Below are positions 37,382-46,213 of a stretch of DNA of 60,154 bases, in pieces. Position numbers and translations under genes: made by a program. The notes beneath the pieces were generated by a model. That model did no database searches, had not been told where the DNA came from, and worked only from the letters and a program-made list of their open reading frames with translations. The stretch comes from an alpha proteobacterium SCGC AAA536-G10 (GTDB taxonomy: Bacteria; Pseudomonadota; Alphaproteobacteria; Puniceispirillales; Marisalimonadaceae): positions 130,646 through 190,799 of the forward strand of contig ARQU01000002.1 of assembly GCA_000384615.1 (NCBI GenBank), given 5' to 3'. Within the stretch, counting starts at the first letter, position 1, and every line of letters starts with the position of its first letter.

Positions 37382-38440
37382 ATGCAAGACTGGGATACAC
37401 GCATAAAAAATCTTAAAACGGATATTCAGATAGCACGTGAAAAATACGTTGTTCCATTTTTAAATGCAAAACCAAAAACGCCTCCAGCACCCAAAGAAGT
37501 TATTCAAACACCTGACCCAAGTTTAAGCGCTATGGTGAATAGTGAGGAAGTTGTAGGAGAAAAAATTTATGAAAATAAAGATCCTGTTTCATCCTTAGAC
37601 TTAATCGATAAAACTAATAATACAGAAAAAAATCAAAATGTGGGCTTAACAGAAGAAATTACAAACAAGATTGATAGTGCTTTAGAGACATCTGCCACAG
37701 AAGCACCAACAGTTGATATTAATGAAGGTATTGCATTAGCGGATGTATCTACAGAAGTACCAACAGTAGATACTAATGAAGCTATTGCATCAGCGGATGA
37801 ACCTCCAGAAGTACCAACAGTAGATACAAATGAAGGTATTGCATCAGCGGATGAATCTTCAGAAGTACCAACAATTGATATTAATGAAGCTATTGCATCA
37901 GCGGATGAACCTGCAGAAGTACCAACAATTGATATTAATGAAGCTATTGCATCAGCGGATGAACCTGCAGAAGTACCAACAGTAGATACAAATGAAGCTA
38001 TTGCATCAGCGGATGAATCTTCAGAAGTACCAACAATTGATATTAATGAAGCTATTGCATCAGCGGATGAACCTGCAGAAGTACCAACAGTAGATACTAA
38101 TGAAGGTATTGCATCAGCGGATGAATCTTCAGAAGTACCAACAATTGATATTAATGAAGCTATTGCATCAGTAGACAATTCAAAAGCTGAAGAAAGTCTT
38201 GAAGGAGAAGTTAAAAAAACTGAACTTGAATTGCTCGAAGAGAGAGACGAGAACGAACTTACGGAAGAAGAAGAAGATAGAATGTATGAATTGAGACGAT
38301 TAAGAGCTCAAAAAAACATGAATAATGAAGTTAGAGAAGCTGAACAAGCTGAGCTAAAAAAAGCAGATGAAGAAATTGCTCACTTAAAAACACTTCTAAA
38401 ACCAAAACCTAAAAAATTACCTAAAGGTTACATTGCATAA
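37382..38440 (+). CDS. Acidic tandem-repeat protein of unknown function
   Basis: A 352-residue protein I do not recognise. It has a basic/proline-rich N-terminus (residues 1-45), a spacer, nine consecutive 18-residue repeats (residues 107-268) of the form EVPT(V/I)D(T/I)NE(G/A)IASADE(S/P)(S/A), and a highly charged C-terminal coiled coil (about 275-335) ending in a lysine/proline tail. No signal peptide or membrane segment is present. The repeats are strongly acidic and likely extended. The gene is single on its strand. A structural, scaffolding or DNA/envelope-associated role could be imagined, but nothing in the sequence decides. Confidence 0.75.
   Translation: MQDWDTRIKNLKTDIQIAREKYVVPFLNAKPKTPPAPKEVIQTPDPSLSAMVNSEEVVGEKIYENKDPVSSLDLIDKTNNTEKNQNVGLTEEITNKIDSALETSATEAPTVDINEGIALADVSTEVPTVDTNEAIASADEPPEVPTVDTNEGIASADESSEVPTIDINEAIASADEPAEVPTIDINEAIASADEPAEVPTVDTNEAIASADESSEVPTIDINEAIASADEPAEVPTVDTNEGIASADESSEVPTIDINEAIASVDNSKAEESLEGEVKKTELELLEERDENELTEEEEDRMYELRRLRAQKNMNNEVREAEQAELKKADEEIAHLKTLLKPKPKKLPKGYIA
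37700..38185 (+). repeat. Nine in-frame 54-bp tandem repeats
   Basis: Nine head-to-tail 54-bp units encode 18 residues each. Units 3-9 are nearly identical at DNA level and alternate between two flavours (TNEGIASADESS and INEAIASADEPA), giving a 108-bp higher-order period. This suggests recent expansion by slippage or unequal exchange. Confidence 0.93.
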
Positions 38441-38502
38441 TTTACAGTTTAATTAAACCTAATTACTTTTAAAATAATACTTTATAATTTAGGTTAAGAA
38501 TT

Positions 38503-39042
38503 ATGCGAGAGCTATTTCAAGTATGGCAAAATACTATATCTAAAGAAAAAATTTCAAAAATTTTAAATATTGCAAATAAAACACCATTATCTAACGCATC
38601 TATTTTTTCTTCATACGGGCCTATGCAAAATATTAGAAGGAGTAAAATATGCTGGCTATCAGATAAATGGATTAAAATGCTATTATGGGAATATGTTTTA
38701 AAAGCAAATAAAGCTTTCCAAATTGATATTAAAAATAATTCAGAAATGCAATTTATAGAATATAGACATAACGAACAAGGACATTATGACTGGCATCATG
38801 ATGTTAACTGGAATGGTCAGGACAGTATGGATAGAAAATTGTCCGTCACAATACAATTGAGTGATAGTAATGAATATGTTGGTGGAAATTTTGAATTTGA
38901 CGAAATCAAGACTAACGTTGATTTCAAACAACAGGGTACCGTGATAATATTTCCATCATACCTTAGGCATAGGGTGTCACCAGTTACTTTTGGAACAAGA
39001 CGTTCTTTAGTTGCATGGTATTATGGTCCTAAATGGAGGTAA
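38503..39042 (+). CDS. 2OG-Fe(II) oxygenase, prolyl-4-hydroxylase/PKHD-like
   Basis: A 179-residue double-stranded beta-helix oxygenase. The iron ligands are HxD in GHYDWHHDVNW and the distal His in YLRHRVSPV; the 2OG-binding Arg follows in TFGTRRSLVAWYYGP. The small size and these motifs match P4H/PiuC-type (PKHD) hydroxylases. The target is unknown. It is convergent with the nuclease gene. Confidence 0.86.
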   Translation: MRELFQVWQNTISKEKISKILNIANKTPLSNASIFSSYGPMQNIRRSKICWLSDKWIKMLLWEYVLKANKAFQIDIKNNSEMQFIEYRHNEQGHYDWHHDVNWNGQDSMDRKLSVTIQLSDSNEYVGGNFEFDEIKTNVDFKQQGTVIIFPSYLRHRVSPVTFGTRRSLVAWYYGPKWR

Positions 39043-39049
39043 TTATATT

Positions 39050-39544
39050 TTATCGTTTAAGCTTTCGCCATCTCCAAGGAGCTATAAATTTACCAGCCCA
39101 AATACCCATTTTTTTATTTTTAGCCTCCTTTTCTTCGTCAATATAATCCCTCGAGTATTTTCTATAGGCTAAAGCCCACCCATTTTTTACCATTAGAGAA
39201 TTAATATCTACACCGTTGACATAACAGATTGAAATTGATCTACCATATCTATCTGTATCCCTTTTTTTACAAAATAATTGGCCTGAACTTATAATCTTTT
39301 TTAATTCATTAGTGGCAAACTCACCACAAGGGTATGATAAACCATTTCTATCTTTACACTTTTGTTTCTTTTCTGGAGTGTCAATCCCATAGAATCTTAT
39401 TTTTTCAGAATTTAAAATGATAGTGTCGCCATCAATTATTCTAATAGAATTATCCAAGCTTTTACAATTAGCTAAGCTAAAACTCATAAAATAAATAAAT
39501 ATTATAACAATATAATTTAGTGATTTAATCAAAACAATTTCCAA
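39050..39544 (-). CDS. Thermonuclease (SNase) family protein, exported
   Basis: A 164-residue staphylococcal-nuclease-like protein. A hydrophobic N-terminal signal or anchor (to about residue 26) precedes the OB-fold. Catalytic residues are recognisable in RFYGIDTPE (Arg and Glu) and DRYGRSIS (second Arg), and the calcium-binding Asp in IDGDTI. It would cut DNA or RNA outside the cytoplasm, possibly for nutrient scavenging. The longest frame starts with TTG at 39544; a second TTG four codons in (39532) has the better-placed GGA and could be the true start. Confidence 0.83.
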   Translation of the reverse strand: MEIVLIKSLNYIVIIFIYFMSFSLANCKSLDNSIRIIDGDTIILNSEKIRFYGIDTPEKKQKCKDRNGLSYPCGEFATNELKKIISSGQLFCKKRDTDRYGRSISICYVNGVDINSLMVKNGWALAYRKYSRDYIDEEKEAKNKKMGIWAGKFIAPWRWRKLKR

Positions 39545-39559
39545 TATCTACTTAATTAC

Positions 39560-40552
39560 TCATGAATAATTCTTATTCACCAATTTTATTGGTTTCCAAT
39601 GAGATGGTGGAAGCCCCGCTTTTTCTGATTTAAATGTAGAAATCCGATCACCAAGCAGACACCCAAGAAACACTGTTTTCAAATCCAGTCCTCCAAAAGC
39701 TATACTTGAAATATTCATGAGCTTATGACTCACAATATTATCAAGATGTTTCCTTTCTAACATTCCTTTTTGATAAGCAATTTCAACATCAGATACGTGA
39801 TCAAAATCACTGTCATCAATAATAGTTTCTTTATGGCCATTTTGATTTACGTAAATTAGTTTATTACTAACAATGCATGTCACCCAGACACCACCATCTG
39901 TATCAAAAGCAAGACCATCAGGAAATTCTCCAATTCCAAATTCGGTCACAATTTTTTTATTAATTAAGTTACCATTAGGCAAAACTTCAAATTTAGATAA
40001 GCGTCGAGAAAATGTTTCGTTTACAAATAGATCCCCAGTTATTGGATGGATAAGACATTCATTAGTAAAACCTAAATTATCTGCGACAATCCTAGGACCG
40101 TTTTGATCTATTAAAATAATAAATCCATCATTGAAATTTGGTTTACATGCTAAAATTCTAGGAATAATTCGAGTACTTACAGTTATCCAAATTCGACCAA
40201 TACTGTCAATATGGACATAATTTGTTGGTGGAAGGGGTTTCCCATTTATTTCAAGCAGAATGGGGAAAAGGTTGCCCTCATTATCTAATTTGAAAACACC
40301 TCCCTTATCATCTCCAAGATGAGTTATTAACCATCCTTTTTCTGGGTGAAGGGCTATTCCATTTGGTTTGGGTTTAAAATCACCGTTTGCTATAATTGTT
40401 TGCTGAAACCCATCTGGAAAAATTAAAGTTACTCCTCCACGCCAGTCAGCTATGTGTAATGTTTGTTCTTTATCAACTAAAACACATTCTGGTCTTGACA
40501 AACCTTTACCAATAAAACTAATTTCATTTAAATCTATTGATTTATCGATCAT
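39560..40552 (-). CDS. SMP-30/gluconolactonase/LRE-family protein
   Basis: A 330-residue six-bladed beta-propeller of the SMP-30/gluconolactonase superfamily. Propeller motifs include RPECVLVDKEQTLHIADWRGG, KPNGIALHPEKGWL, FPDGLAFDTDGGVWVT and a C-terminal GGLDLKTVFLGC. The family hydrolyses sugar lactones or other esters using a bound metal. Its start overlaps the end of the NTF2-like gene by 11 bp, so the two are coupled. No signal peptide is seen. Confidence 0.84.
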   Translation of the reverse strand: MIDKSIDLNEISFIGKGLSRPECVLVDKEQTLHIADWRGGVTLIFPDGFQQTIIANGDFKPKPNGIALHPEKGWLITHLGDDKGGVFKLDNEGNLFPILLEINGKPLPPTNYVHIDSIGRIWITVSTRIIPRILACKPNFNDGFIILIDQNGPRIVADNLGFTNECLIHPITGDLFVNETFSRRLSKFEVLPNGNLINKKIVTEFGIGEFPDGLAFDTDGGVWVTCIVSNKLIYVNQNGHKETIIDDSDFDHVSDVEIAYQKGMLERKHLDNIVSHKLMNISSIAFGGLDLKTVFLGCLLGDRISTFKSEKAGLPPSHWKPIKLVNKNYS

Positions 40553-40979
40553 TATTCATTTTAGTTCCAGCTAAAGCACTTATTGTACCTGATACAGGTA
40601 TCATTGAACGAATTTGTAGTCCCCAAATATTTCTTCTTAAAGTAGAAATCCATATTCCTTTAGCCGTACCACAACTTTTTTTATCTTTAGTTCGTCTATT
40701 AAATTCAACAAGGCATTGTATTGTCTTATCAGTCTCATTTATTATTTCACATTTATCTAATGTTGAATAATGCCAATATTCACCATTTATCATTTGATCA
40801 AATTGTATTTTTAAAGATTTCCAAAAATCTTCTCCAGTTTCGTATATTACAGGTTCATTTCCATTTGAATGAACATAATGAGGAAAATGAAGGTTATTTA
40901 TAATCTTATTCTTTTCTATACTGTTAAATGCATAAACAAAATTATATAGGGCTTTAACTCCTTTATGTTGATTATTCAT
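40542..40979 (-). CDS. NTF2-like / SnoaL-type protein
   Basis: About 145 residues with the cone-shaped NTF2-like fold pattern: N-terminal helices (LYNFVYAFNSIEKNKII), a middle helix and a curved sheet ending in WGLQIRSMI. Such proteins are small enzymes (isomerases, hydrolases, dehydratases) or ligand binders; none is specified here. I prefer ATG 40979 over the first ATG because AAGG lies 6 bp upstream of it. It is coupled to the downstream SMP-30 gene. Confidence 0.7.
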   Translation of the reverse strand: MNNQHKGVKALYNFVYAFNSIEKNKIINNLHFPHYVHSNGNEPVIYETGEDFWKSLKIQFDQMINGEYWHYSTLDKCEIINETDKTIQCLVEFNRRTKDKKSCGTAKGIWISTLRRNIWGLQIRSMIPVSGTISALAGTKMNNDR

Positions 40980-41037
40980 TATCATCCTTTTTAAGTTATA
41001 AAATATTAGCCAATATATTTAAAATAAGTCTTATTTT

Positions 41038-41988
41038 TTACCTTCTTAAAGGTGTCTCAATAGTTATTTTTTGTTTTTTTATTTCTTCTCTTATAAAAAT
41101 AAATATACCTGCGCCTACTACCAAAATTATGCCTACAAACGTTCTTAAAGTAGGTATATCGTTAAAAATAATATATCCAATAATTACTGACCATATTATT
41201 AATGAGTATTCAAATATTGAAGTAATCGAGGTAGAGTAAGAAGTGTAAGCTTTAAATATACAAGTGAAAGCGACAGATGCCAAAATTCCCATTGCTATAA
41301 TATATTTCCATGTAAAATTAGGATTAAAAAACCAATCTCGAAAAATAAATTGCATCGTTGGATCATCAAATCTATTAAATTGTCCAGAGCCAGACAATAA
41401 GAACATGGTTAAACAAATTGTAATTGTAATGATATAGAAATAAAAAAGTTGAGTATGAACATTATCTTTATCAGCAGTTTTTTTTGATATAGTCATTGAT
41501 GAAGCATAAAACAAAGCGCAAACTACAGGTAATAAATTTTTGAAGTCAAAATCTCTAAAATCAGGATTTAAAATTACAAATATACCAATAAAACCAAATA
41601 ATATAGCTAACCATCTTCTTATACCTATATCTTCTTTTAAAAATAATTTAGCTAGTATAGACATAAAAAGGGGTGTTGAAAAATATAAAGCTGTTGCGAC
41701 TGCTAGTGACATGTAGGTCAAAGAAATGAAATAAAAACTAAAAGCTAAAAAATGTAAAATAACTCTTACAATTGATAAAATAGGATAGCCAGTTTTAAAT
41801 ATAATTTTTTGATTTGTTAATAATAAATATAAAGCAGATAATATTGCAGCTATAAATGTCCTTCCAAAATAAATTTCATATAATGCTGCTTCTTTAAAAA
41901 TAAATTTAATTATTGCATCGTGCACTGAAAAAGTTGCCATTGCAATAAGGACTAATATAATACCTTTAGAGTTGTTAACGTTATTCAT
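41038..41988 (-). CDS. EamA/DMT-family transporter
   Basis: About 316 residues with ten membrane segments in two EamA repeats; the second repeat ends with TSIFEYSLIIWSVIIGYIIFND, the characteristic spot. A basic tail (EEIKKQKITIETPLRR) follows the last segment. It is only distantly similar to the DMT protein at 5345-6289, so it is not a recent duplicate. ATG 41988 is preferred over an in-frame TTG at 42003; neither has a clear ribosome-binding site. The substrate is unknown. Confidence 0.84.
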   Translation of the reverse strand: MNNVNNSKGIILVLIAMATFSVHDAIIKFIFKEAALYEIYFGRTFIAAILSALYLLLTNQKIIFKTGYPILSIVRVILHFLAFSFYFISLTYMSLAVATALYFSTPLFMSILAKLFLKEDIGIRRWLAILFGFIGIFVILNPDFRDFDFKNLLPVVCALFYASSMTISKKTADKDNVHTQLFYFYIITITICLTMFLLSGSGQFNRFDDPTMQFIFRDWFFNPNFTWKYIIAMGILASVAFTCIFKAYTSYSTSITSIFEYSLIIWSVIIGYIIFNDIPTLRTFVGIILVVGAGIFIFIREEIKKQKITIETPLRR

Positions 41989-42053
41989 ATTAAACAAACA
42001 CAAACAAGAACAACCTTTTTAATATATATATAAAACGTAACACAAACTCCTGT

Positions 42054-42728
42054 TTAAAGTTGCCAATCAATAGGCTGAATATTATTTTTTTTTAGATATT
42101 GGTTAGTTTTTGAAAAAGGTTTTGATCCAAAAAAACCATTATGAACTGAAAAAGGTGAAGGATGGACGCTTTCAATTACTAAGTGACGATCTCTGTCTAA
42201 AAAATCTCCTTTTTCTTGTGCCTTTTTGCCCCATAATATGAACACAATATTATGTTTTTTTTCGTTAATTATCTTTAATACTTTGTTAGTGAATTTTTCC
42301 CATCCCTTACCCTGATGAGAACCAGGCATACCTTTTTCAACAGTCAAACTACTATTAAGCATTAACACACCCTGCTTAGCCCAATACTCCAGATTGCCAT
42401 TTTGAGGTGAAGTTAATCTTAAATCTGTAAACAATTCTCTAAAAATATTTTGAAGTGATGGTGGAATCTTCATAAATTCTTCAACTGAAAAACTCAATCC
42501 ATTAGCTTGACCTTCTCCATGATATGGATCTTGTCCTACTATAACGACCTTAACTTTGTCTAAAGGAGTTAGATTAAAAGCATTAAAAATTTTATTCATA
42601 GGAGGATATATTTTTTTTTTCAAAAGAAGTTGTTTTTTTAAAAATACGCGAAGCTCAGACATGTATGTAGAATTAAACTCATCTATGAGTTCTATTTTCC
42701 AACTCTCCTCAATATTAATATTAGCCAT
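42054..42728 (-). CDS. ung: Uracil-DNA glycosylase
   Basis: A 224-residue family 1 UDG that removes uracil from DNA. The water-activating loop GQDPYHGEGQANGLSFS (D67 catalytic) and the intercalation loop ESVHPSPFSVHNGF (His near residue 189) are both complete, as is WAKQGVLMLNSSLTV. It is a single gene between the DMT transporter and the broken PhyH gene. Family and function are secure. Confidence 0.97.
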   Translation of the reverse strand: MANINIEESWKIELIDEFNSTYMSELRVFLKKQLLLKKKIYPPMNKIFNAFNLTPLDKVKVVIVGQDPYHGEGQANGLSFSVEEFMKIPPSLQNIFRELFTDLRLTSPQNGNLEYWAKQGVLMLNSSLTVEKGMPGSHQGKGWEKFTNKVLKIINEKKHNIVFILWGKKAQEKGDFLDRDRHLVIESVHPSPFSVHNGFFGSKPFSKTNQYLKKNNIQPIDWQL

Positions 42729-42801
42729 AAAAAATCAATACCCTTATTTCCAAAATAATGAAATAAAATTTATATCAAAATTAATTCTTTATTTTTATAT
42801 A

Positions 42802-43703
42802 TTATCTAATATGCCAATCTTCATTCAGTGGTCTTGCACTATTTAGTTCTCCATATCCAGCTCCTGTTGTCCCTCCAGGATTAGTTCCAAAATATCGAGG
42901 ATCCTTTGGTTCATTTTTTGGTTGGAAACGTATATCACAAGTTAAACGAATTTTATTATCTTTAGAGTGATTTTCAAGTGTTCCATGAACAGTATACATT
43001 CCAAATATCAGTGCATCGCCAGGTTTAAATTCAGCTGTAAGAATTTTAGTATTTCTTTTTTTGGCAAAATCAACAGGATGTGTGCTTATTGTAGCCTTTT
43101 TATTTTTGTGTTTATCAACATCAAACCCATTATACTTTTCTTTGATATCATCAAATTTATGAGAGTTTTTAATTACAAATAATGGTCCTCTATCAATAGT
43201 AACTTCAGTAAAAACGAGCCAACATGTTAAAACTTTATGAGTTTTGCGCGTAAAAAAGCCAGCGTCACAATGCATATGAGTAAATTTACCTCCTGCAACA
43301 GCCCTTAAAAATATAAAATCAAAACCTACAGACGGAGTTTTAAAAATTCTTGTAAATATATTTTCCAATTTTTTTCCATTAGTAACCCTCCTAAGTGATT
43401 TAATTGCACTTACGTTTTTCCAAAAATCCCCTCTATCATTGAATAATTTATCTCTATTTGAATTACCTGACGCTATTCCTTCAGTGAATGGATTTGAAAG
43501 TTCATCAACCTCATTTAGTTTTTTAAAGATATCTTCTCGAGCTTGTTTAATTTTTTTTTCGTCAATAATATTTCTTAAAAAATGTATCCATCTTTTTCTA
43601 AAGCAAATTCAAGGTCTAAATTGTTAGATTTATTTAAATCAGTTTCAAAGAGATTATCTAAAAGAGAAGTTGGCACCTTCATTCCGTCAATTAATGCGTC
43701 CAT
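42802..43703 (-). pseudogene. PhyH-type 2OG oxygenase, frameshifted near 43577-43582
   Basis: From ATG 43703 the frame encodes MDALIDGMKVP and onwards to LEKDGYIF, then TAA. One extra T in the T6 run (A-run 43577-43582 as printed) would give GYIFLRNIIDEKKIKQ and join the frame that stays open for about 255 further codons to 42802. The downstream part carries the PhyH iron site (HMHCDAGFF, then VHGTLENHSK) and Arg-containing KIRLTCDIRF. Total length, about 300 residues, is normal. The lesion is a homopolymer deletion, so either slippage or read error. The stretch from the frameshift to 43369 is coding-like although it lacks its own ATG. Confidence 0.83.
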
Positions 43704-43831
43704 ATCTAGCCCTCAAAAACGTTATTTAACAAATAATGAATGAATAAATAAGTAAATCAAAATAAAATATCTTGAGTAAAGTGATTTACAAAGGTTAAAA
43801 TTACAAAAAAGATAAATGAAGAGAAAATCAC

Positions 43832-44902
43832 GTGATTATCACCTCTATAAAAACAAAATTAACCTCGGTGCCTTTTACAGACCCTCCAAAAACAGGATTT
43901 TTAACTTTGGAAAAGATAGATTTATTAATTGTGCAAATTGAAACAAAAGATGGTGTAATTGGTACTGGGCATCTTCATCCATTGGCAGGAGGATTGAAAA
44001 CTTTGGAGATGTGCATCAATGAAATGTTAAAGCCGTTGCTAATAGGGGAAACAATAGAAAACATTTCGGCATTGTGGGATAAAATGTGGAAAGCTACATT
44101 TATACAAGGAAGGATGGGTATATCTGTTATGGCAATGTCAGCTATAGATATTGCCCTTTGGGATTGTTATGGCAGGTCAAAACAATTGCCTTTATGGCAA
44201 ATTTGGAATGGAAAAGACGACTCTCTGCCTATTTATGGGTCTGGTTGTTACCGAGGGTTAGGGCATGATGGTATGATTGAAAAAGCTCAAAATTATGTAA
44301 GTATGGGGTTTAGGTCTATCAAAATGCAAGTTGGTCATTGTTTTACAAATAGCGAAGATATTCAGAATGTAAAAGACATGAGAAGCACAATAGGAAATAA
44401 CATTGGATTAATGATTGATGTAAACCAAGGATGGTCCGTTGAAGAAACTATAAATGTTTGTAAAAAAATTGAAGAGTATAGACCTGAATGGCTTGAAGAG
44501 CCTGTAATGGCTGATGATTTTGAGGGTTATGAGAAAATTTGTAATTTAACTGAAATACCAATAGTTACAGGAGAAAATAATTTTACACACCATGATTTAC
44601 TTCCTTTAATGAAGAGCAAAAAAATATCTGTTTTACAACCAGATATAATGAGAGGTGGATATACTAATTTATTACATACTTGTAATTTAGCTAACAAATA
44701 TGGAATTAAAATAGCACCTCATATGTTTCCTGAACTATCTATACATATTGTAGCTTCAATAGAGAACCCTTCGTGGCTTGAATATATGGGATGGTATGAT
44801 CATCTTTGGAAAGAGCCTTTGCTACCTGTAGATGGAATGCTAAAACCAACTAATAGACCTGGCCATGGTATGGAATTCAAATCAGAAATTTGTACCTTTT
44901 AA
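43832..44902 (+). CDS. Mandelate racemase/muconate lactonising enzyme family (acid-sugar dehydratase-like)
   Basis: A 356-residue enolase-superfamily enzyme. Residues fall at almost the numbering of mandelate racemase: K164 and Q166 (KMQ instead of KxK), metal ligands D196, E222 and E248, and the D271/H297 dyad. Loss of the second lysine leaves the His/Asp dyad as the likely base, which is common in sugar-acid dehydratases and argues against racemisation. The GTG start at 43832 has a purine-rich sequence upstream. It heads a run of catabolic genes (cupin, VOC, MmgE/PrpD). Confidence 0.87.
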   Translation: MIITSIKTKLTSVPFTDPPKTGFLTLEKIDLLIVQIETKDGVIGTGHLHPLAGGLKTLEMCINEMLKPLLIGETIENISALWDKMWKATFIQGRMGISVMAMSAIDIALWDCYGRSKQLPLWQIWNGKDDSLPIYGSGCYRGLGHDGMIEKAQNYVSMGFRSIKMQVGHCFTNSEDIQNVKDMRSTIGNNIGLMIDVNQGWSVEETINVCKKIEEYRPEWLEEPVMADDFEGYEKICNLTEIPIVTGENNFTHHDLLPLMKSKKISVLQPDIMRGGYTNLLHTCNLANKYGIKIAPHMFPELSIHIVASIENPSWLEYMGWYDHLWKEPLLPVDGMLKPTNRPGHGMEFKSEICTF

Positions 44903-44908
44903 ATGCCC

Positions 44909-44929
44909 TAACACCACTATATCGTGTTA
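44909..44929 (+). terminator. Weak stem-loop after the MR-family gene
   Basis: TAACAC (44909-44914) pairs with GTGTTA (44924-44929) around a 9-nt loop, followed by TTTAATTTT. The short AT-rich stem makes this a weak terminator candidate. Confidence 0.35.
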
Positions 44930-44988
44930 TTTAATTTTGATTAATATATAATACTTTAAGATAATAAATAAATTCAGACGAGGATTAT

Positions 44989-45363
44989 ATGAAGTTTAAA
45001 ATTACAAGATCAAAAGAAAATAATTTTGAATCGGGATTAAGAGGGTTTTTTGCCTATAAAAACTTAGGAATAGAAGAAGCAACTTCTGGTGGTTTTGGTG
45101 CTAATGTAATTAAGGCGATTGAAGGAAAGCACGCTAATGGTGAGTGGCATTATCATAAGCTGAATTTTCAAATGGTTTACATTTTAAAGGGTTCTGTCGA
45201 ATTTGAGTATAAAGGAGAAGGGACTTTTACATTAAATGAGGGAGACGTTGTTTACCAACCACCTGAAATTCATCATAGGGAAATTAAACATTCAGATGAT
45301 CTTGAGTTAATAGAAATCACAAGTCCCGCTGAATTTGAAACAGTGTCTTTAAATAAAGATTAA
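44989..45363 (+). CDS. Cupin-domain protein
   Basis: A 124-residue single-domain cupin. Motif 1 (GEWHYHKLNFQMVYILKGS) and motif 2 (LNEGDVVYQPPEIHH) carry the His/Glu metal-ligand positions. Similar small cupins act as isomerases, dioxygenases or sugar-binding regulators. It precedes the VOC gene by 9 bp and is likely cotranscribed with it. Confidence 0.83.
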   Translation: MKFKITRSKENNFESGLRGFFAYKNLGIEEATSGGFGANVIKAIEGKHANGEWHYHKLNFQMVYILKGSVEFEYKGEGTFTLNEGDVVYQPPEIHHREIKHSDDLELIEITSPAEFETVSLNKD

Positions 45364-45372
45364 AAAATTTAA

Positions 45373-46185
45373 ATGAATTGGAAATTATCAAGAATTTCAA
45401 TACCGGTTTTTGATTTAGAAAAATCAAAAAAATTTTACAACTTTTTATTAAACGATAAAACTAGCAATAACGAAAATTTAGATACTGATGAAGAATGTTT
45501 TGTTTTTGGAGGAGATATAGAATTACGTTTATACAAGTTAAAAAATGAACTAGGCAAAGATAATATTTTACAAAGCAGAAGAACTTTTCCAACAATAGCT
45601 TTAAATGAATTAGATCTAATCACTAAAGACTTAGATAAAAATAATATTAATTATTCATTTAATAAATCAAGGCATTCTATAATGCTACAAGACCCCGGAC
45701 TTAATTATATTGAATTGGTTGAAAAAGACCAAACAACTCAATTACCGCAAAAAGACTTTAACTATATATAGAATTTTCATCATATAAATCTTGAATGTTA
45801 CGATGTAAGGTTATCCGTAAATTTCCTCAATAAAAATTTTAATATGACAGAGGGTAAGTGGTTGGCTCCACCTGAGCTGGGAGATGTAAATATTAATCCA
45901 AATCAATTAGCAATTTTTAATTTAGATAACAATCATTCTGGAATACACATAAATAAAGCAGATTTTTTATTTAGCTGGAGAAACAAATTCATTCATGATC
46001 CAACTATTGGTGGACACCCAGCTTTTAATATCAAAGATATTAATCAATTCTAAATAAAACTTGAAAAATTAGAAATACCTTTTACAGATGCTAAAGTTTA
46101 TGCAATGCCAGACATTCACCAAGTTTATTTATTTGATCCTAATGCAAATATAATAGAGATAAATCAAAATATTAGAAAAACGTAA
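45373..46185 (+). pseudogene. Two-domain VOC (glyoxalase/extradiol-dioxygenase fold) protein interrupted by two in-frame stops
   Basis: One reading frame runs from ATG 45373 to TAA 46183-46185 but contains TAG at 45769-45771 and TAA at 46051-46053. The first 132 codons form one VOC domain (LSRISIPVFDLEKSKKFY to LNYIELVEKD). After TAG the frame continues as FHHINLECYDVRLSVNFLN, a second VOC domain with MTEGKW and IGGHPAFNIKDI. After TAA it finishes with IPFTDAKVYAMPDIHQVYLFD and IIEINQN. All three pieces match one continuous family pattern with no frameshift. Two point substitutions (for example AAA to TAA in the second case) explain it. An AAATG start follows the cupin closely. Confidence 0.8.
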
Positions 46186-46213
46186 ATTAAATAAATTTCA
46201 TTAAGGAATTATA

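Noticed and set aside
37633-38178. Long open frame on the minus strand (181 codons) across the repeat gene
   Set aside because: It is a by-product of the 54-bp repeats: a unit length divisible by three keeps the antisense frame open. It has no ribosome-binding site, and the sense protein has sensible non-repeat ends.
37700-38185. CRISPR-like array
   Set aside because: Repeats are contiguous, in-frame and have no unique spacers, and no cas genes are present.
42802-43368. Independent 188-residue PhyH protein
   Set aside because: The supposed start is a TTG in the middle of a region coding for conserved PhyH N-terminal sequence that continues upstream to the frameshift.
45844-46053. Separate short VOC gene starting at an internal ATG
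   Set aside because: The sequence upstream of this ATG, in the same frame, encodes the first strands of the same VOC domain, and the fold is incomplete without it and without the part after the TAA.
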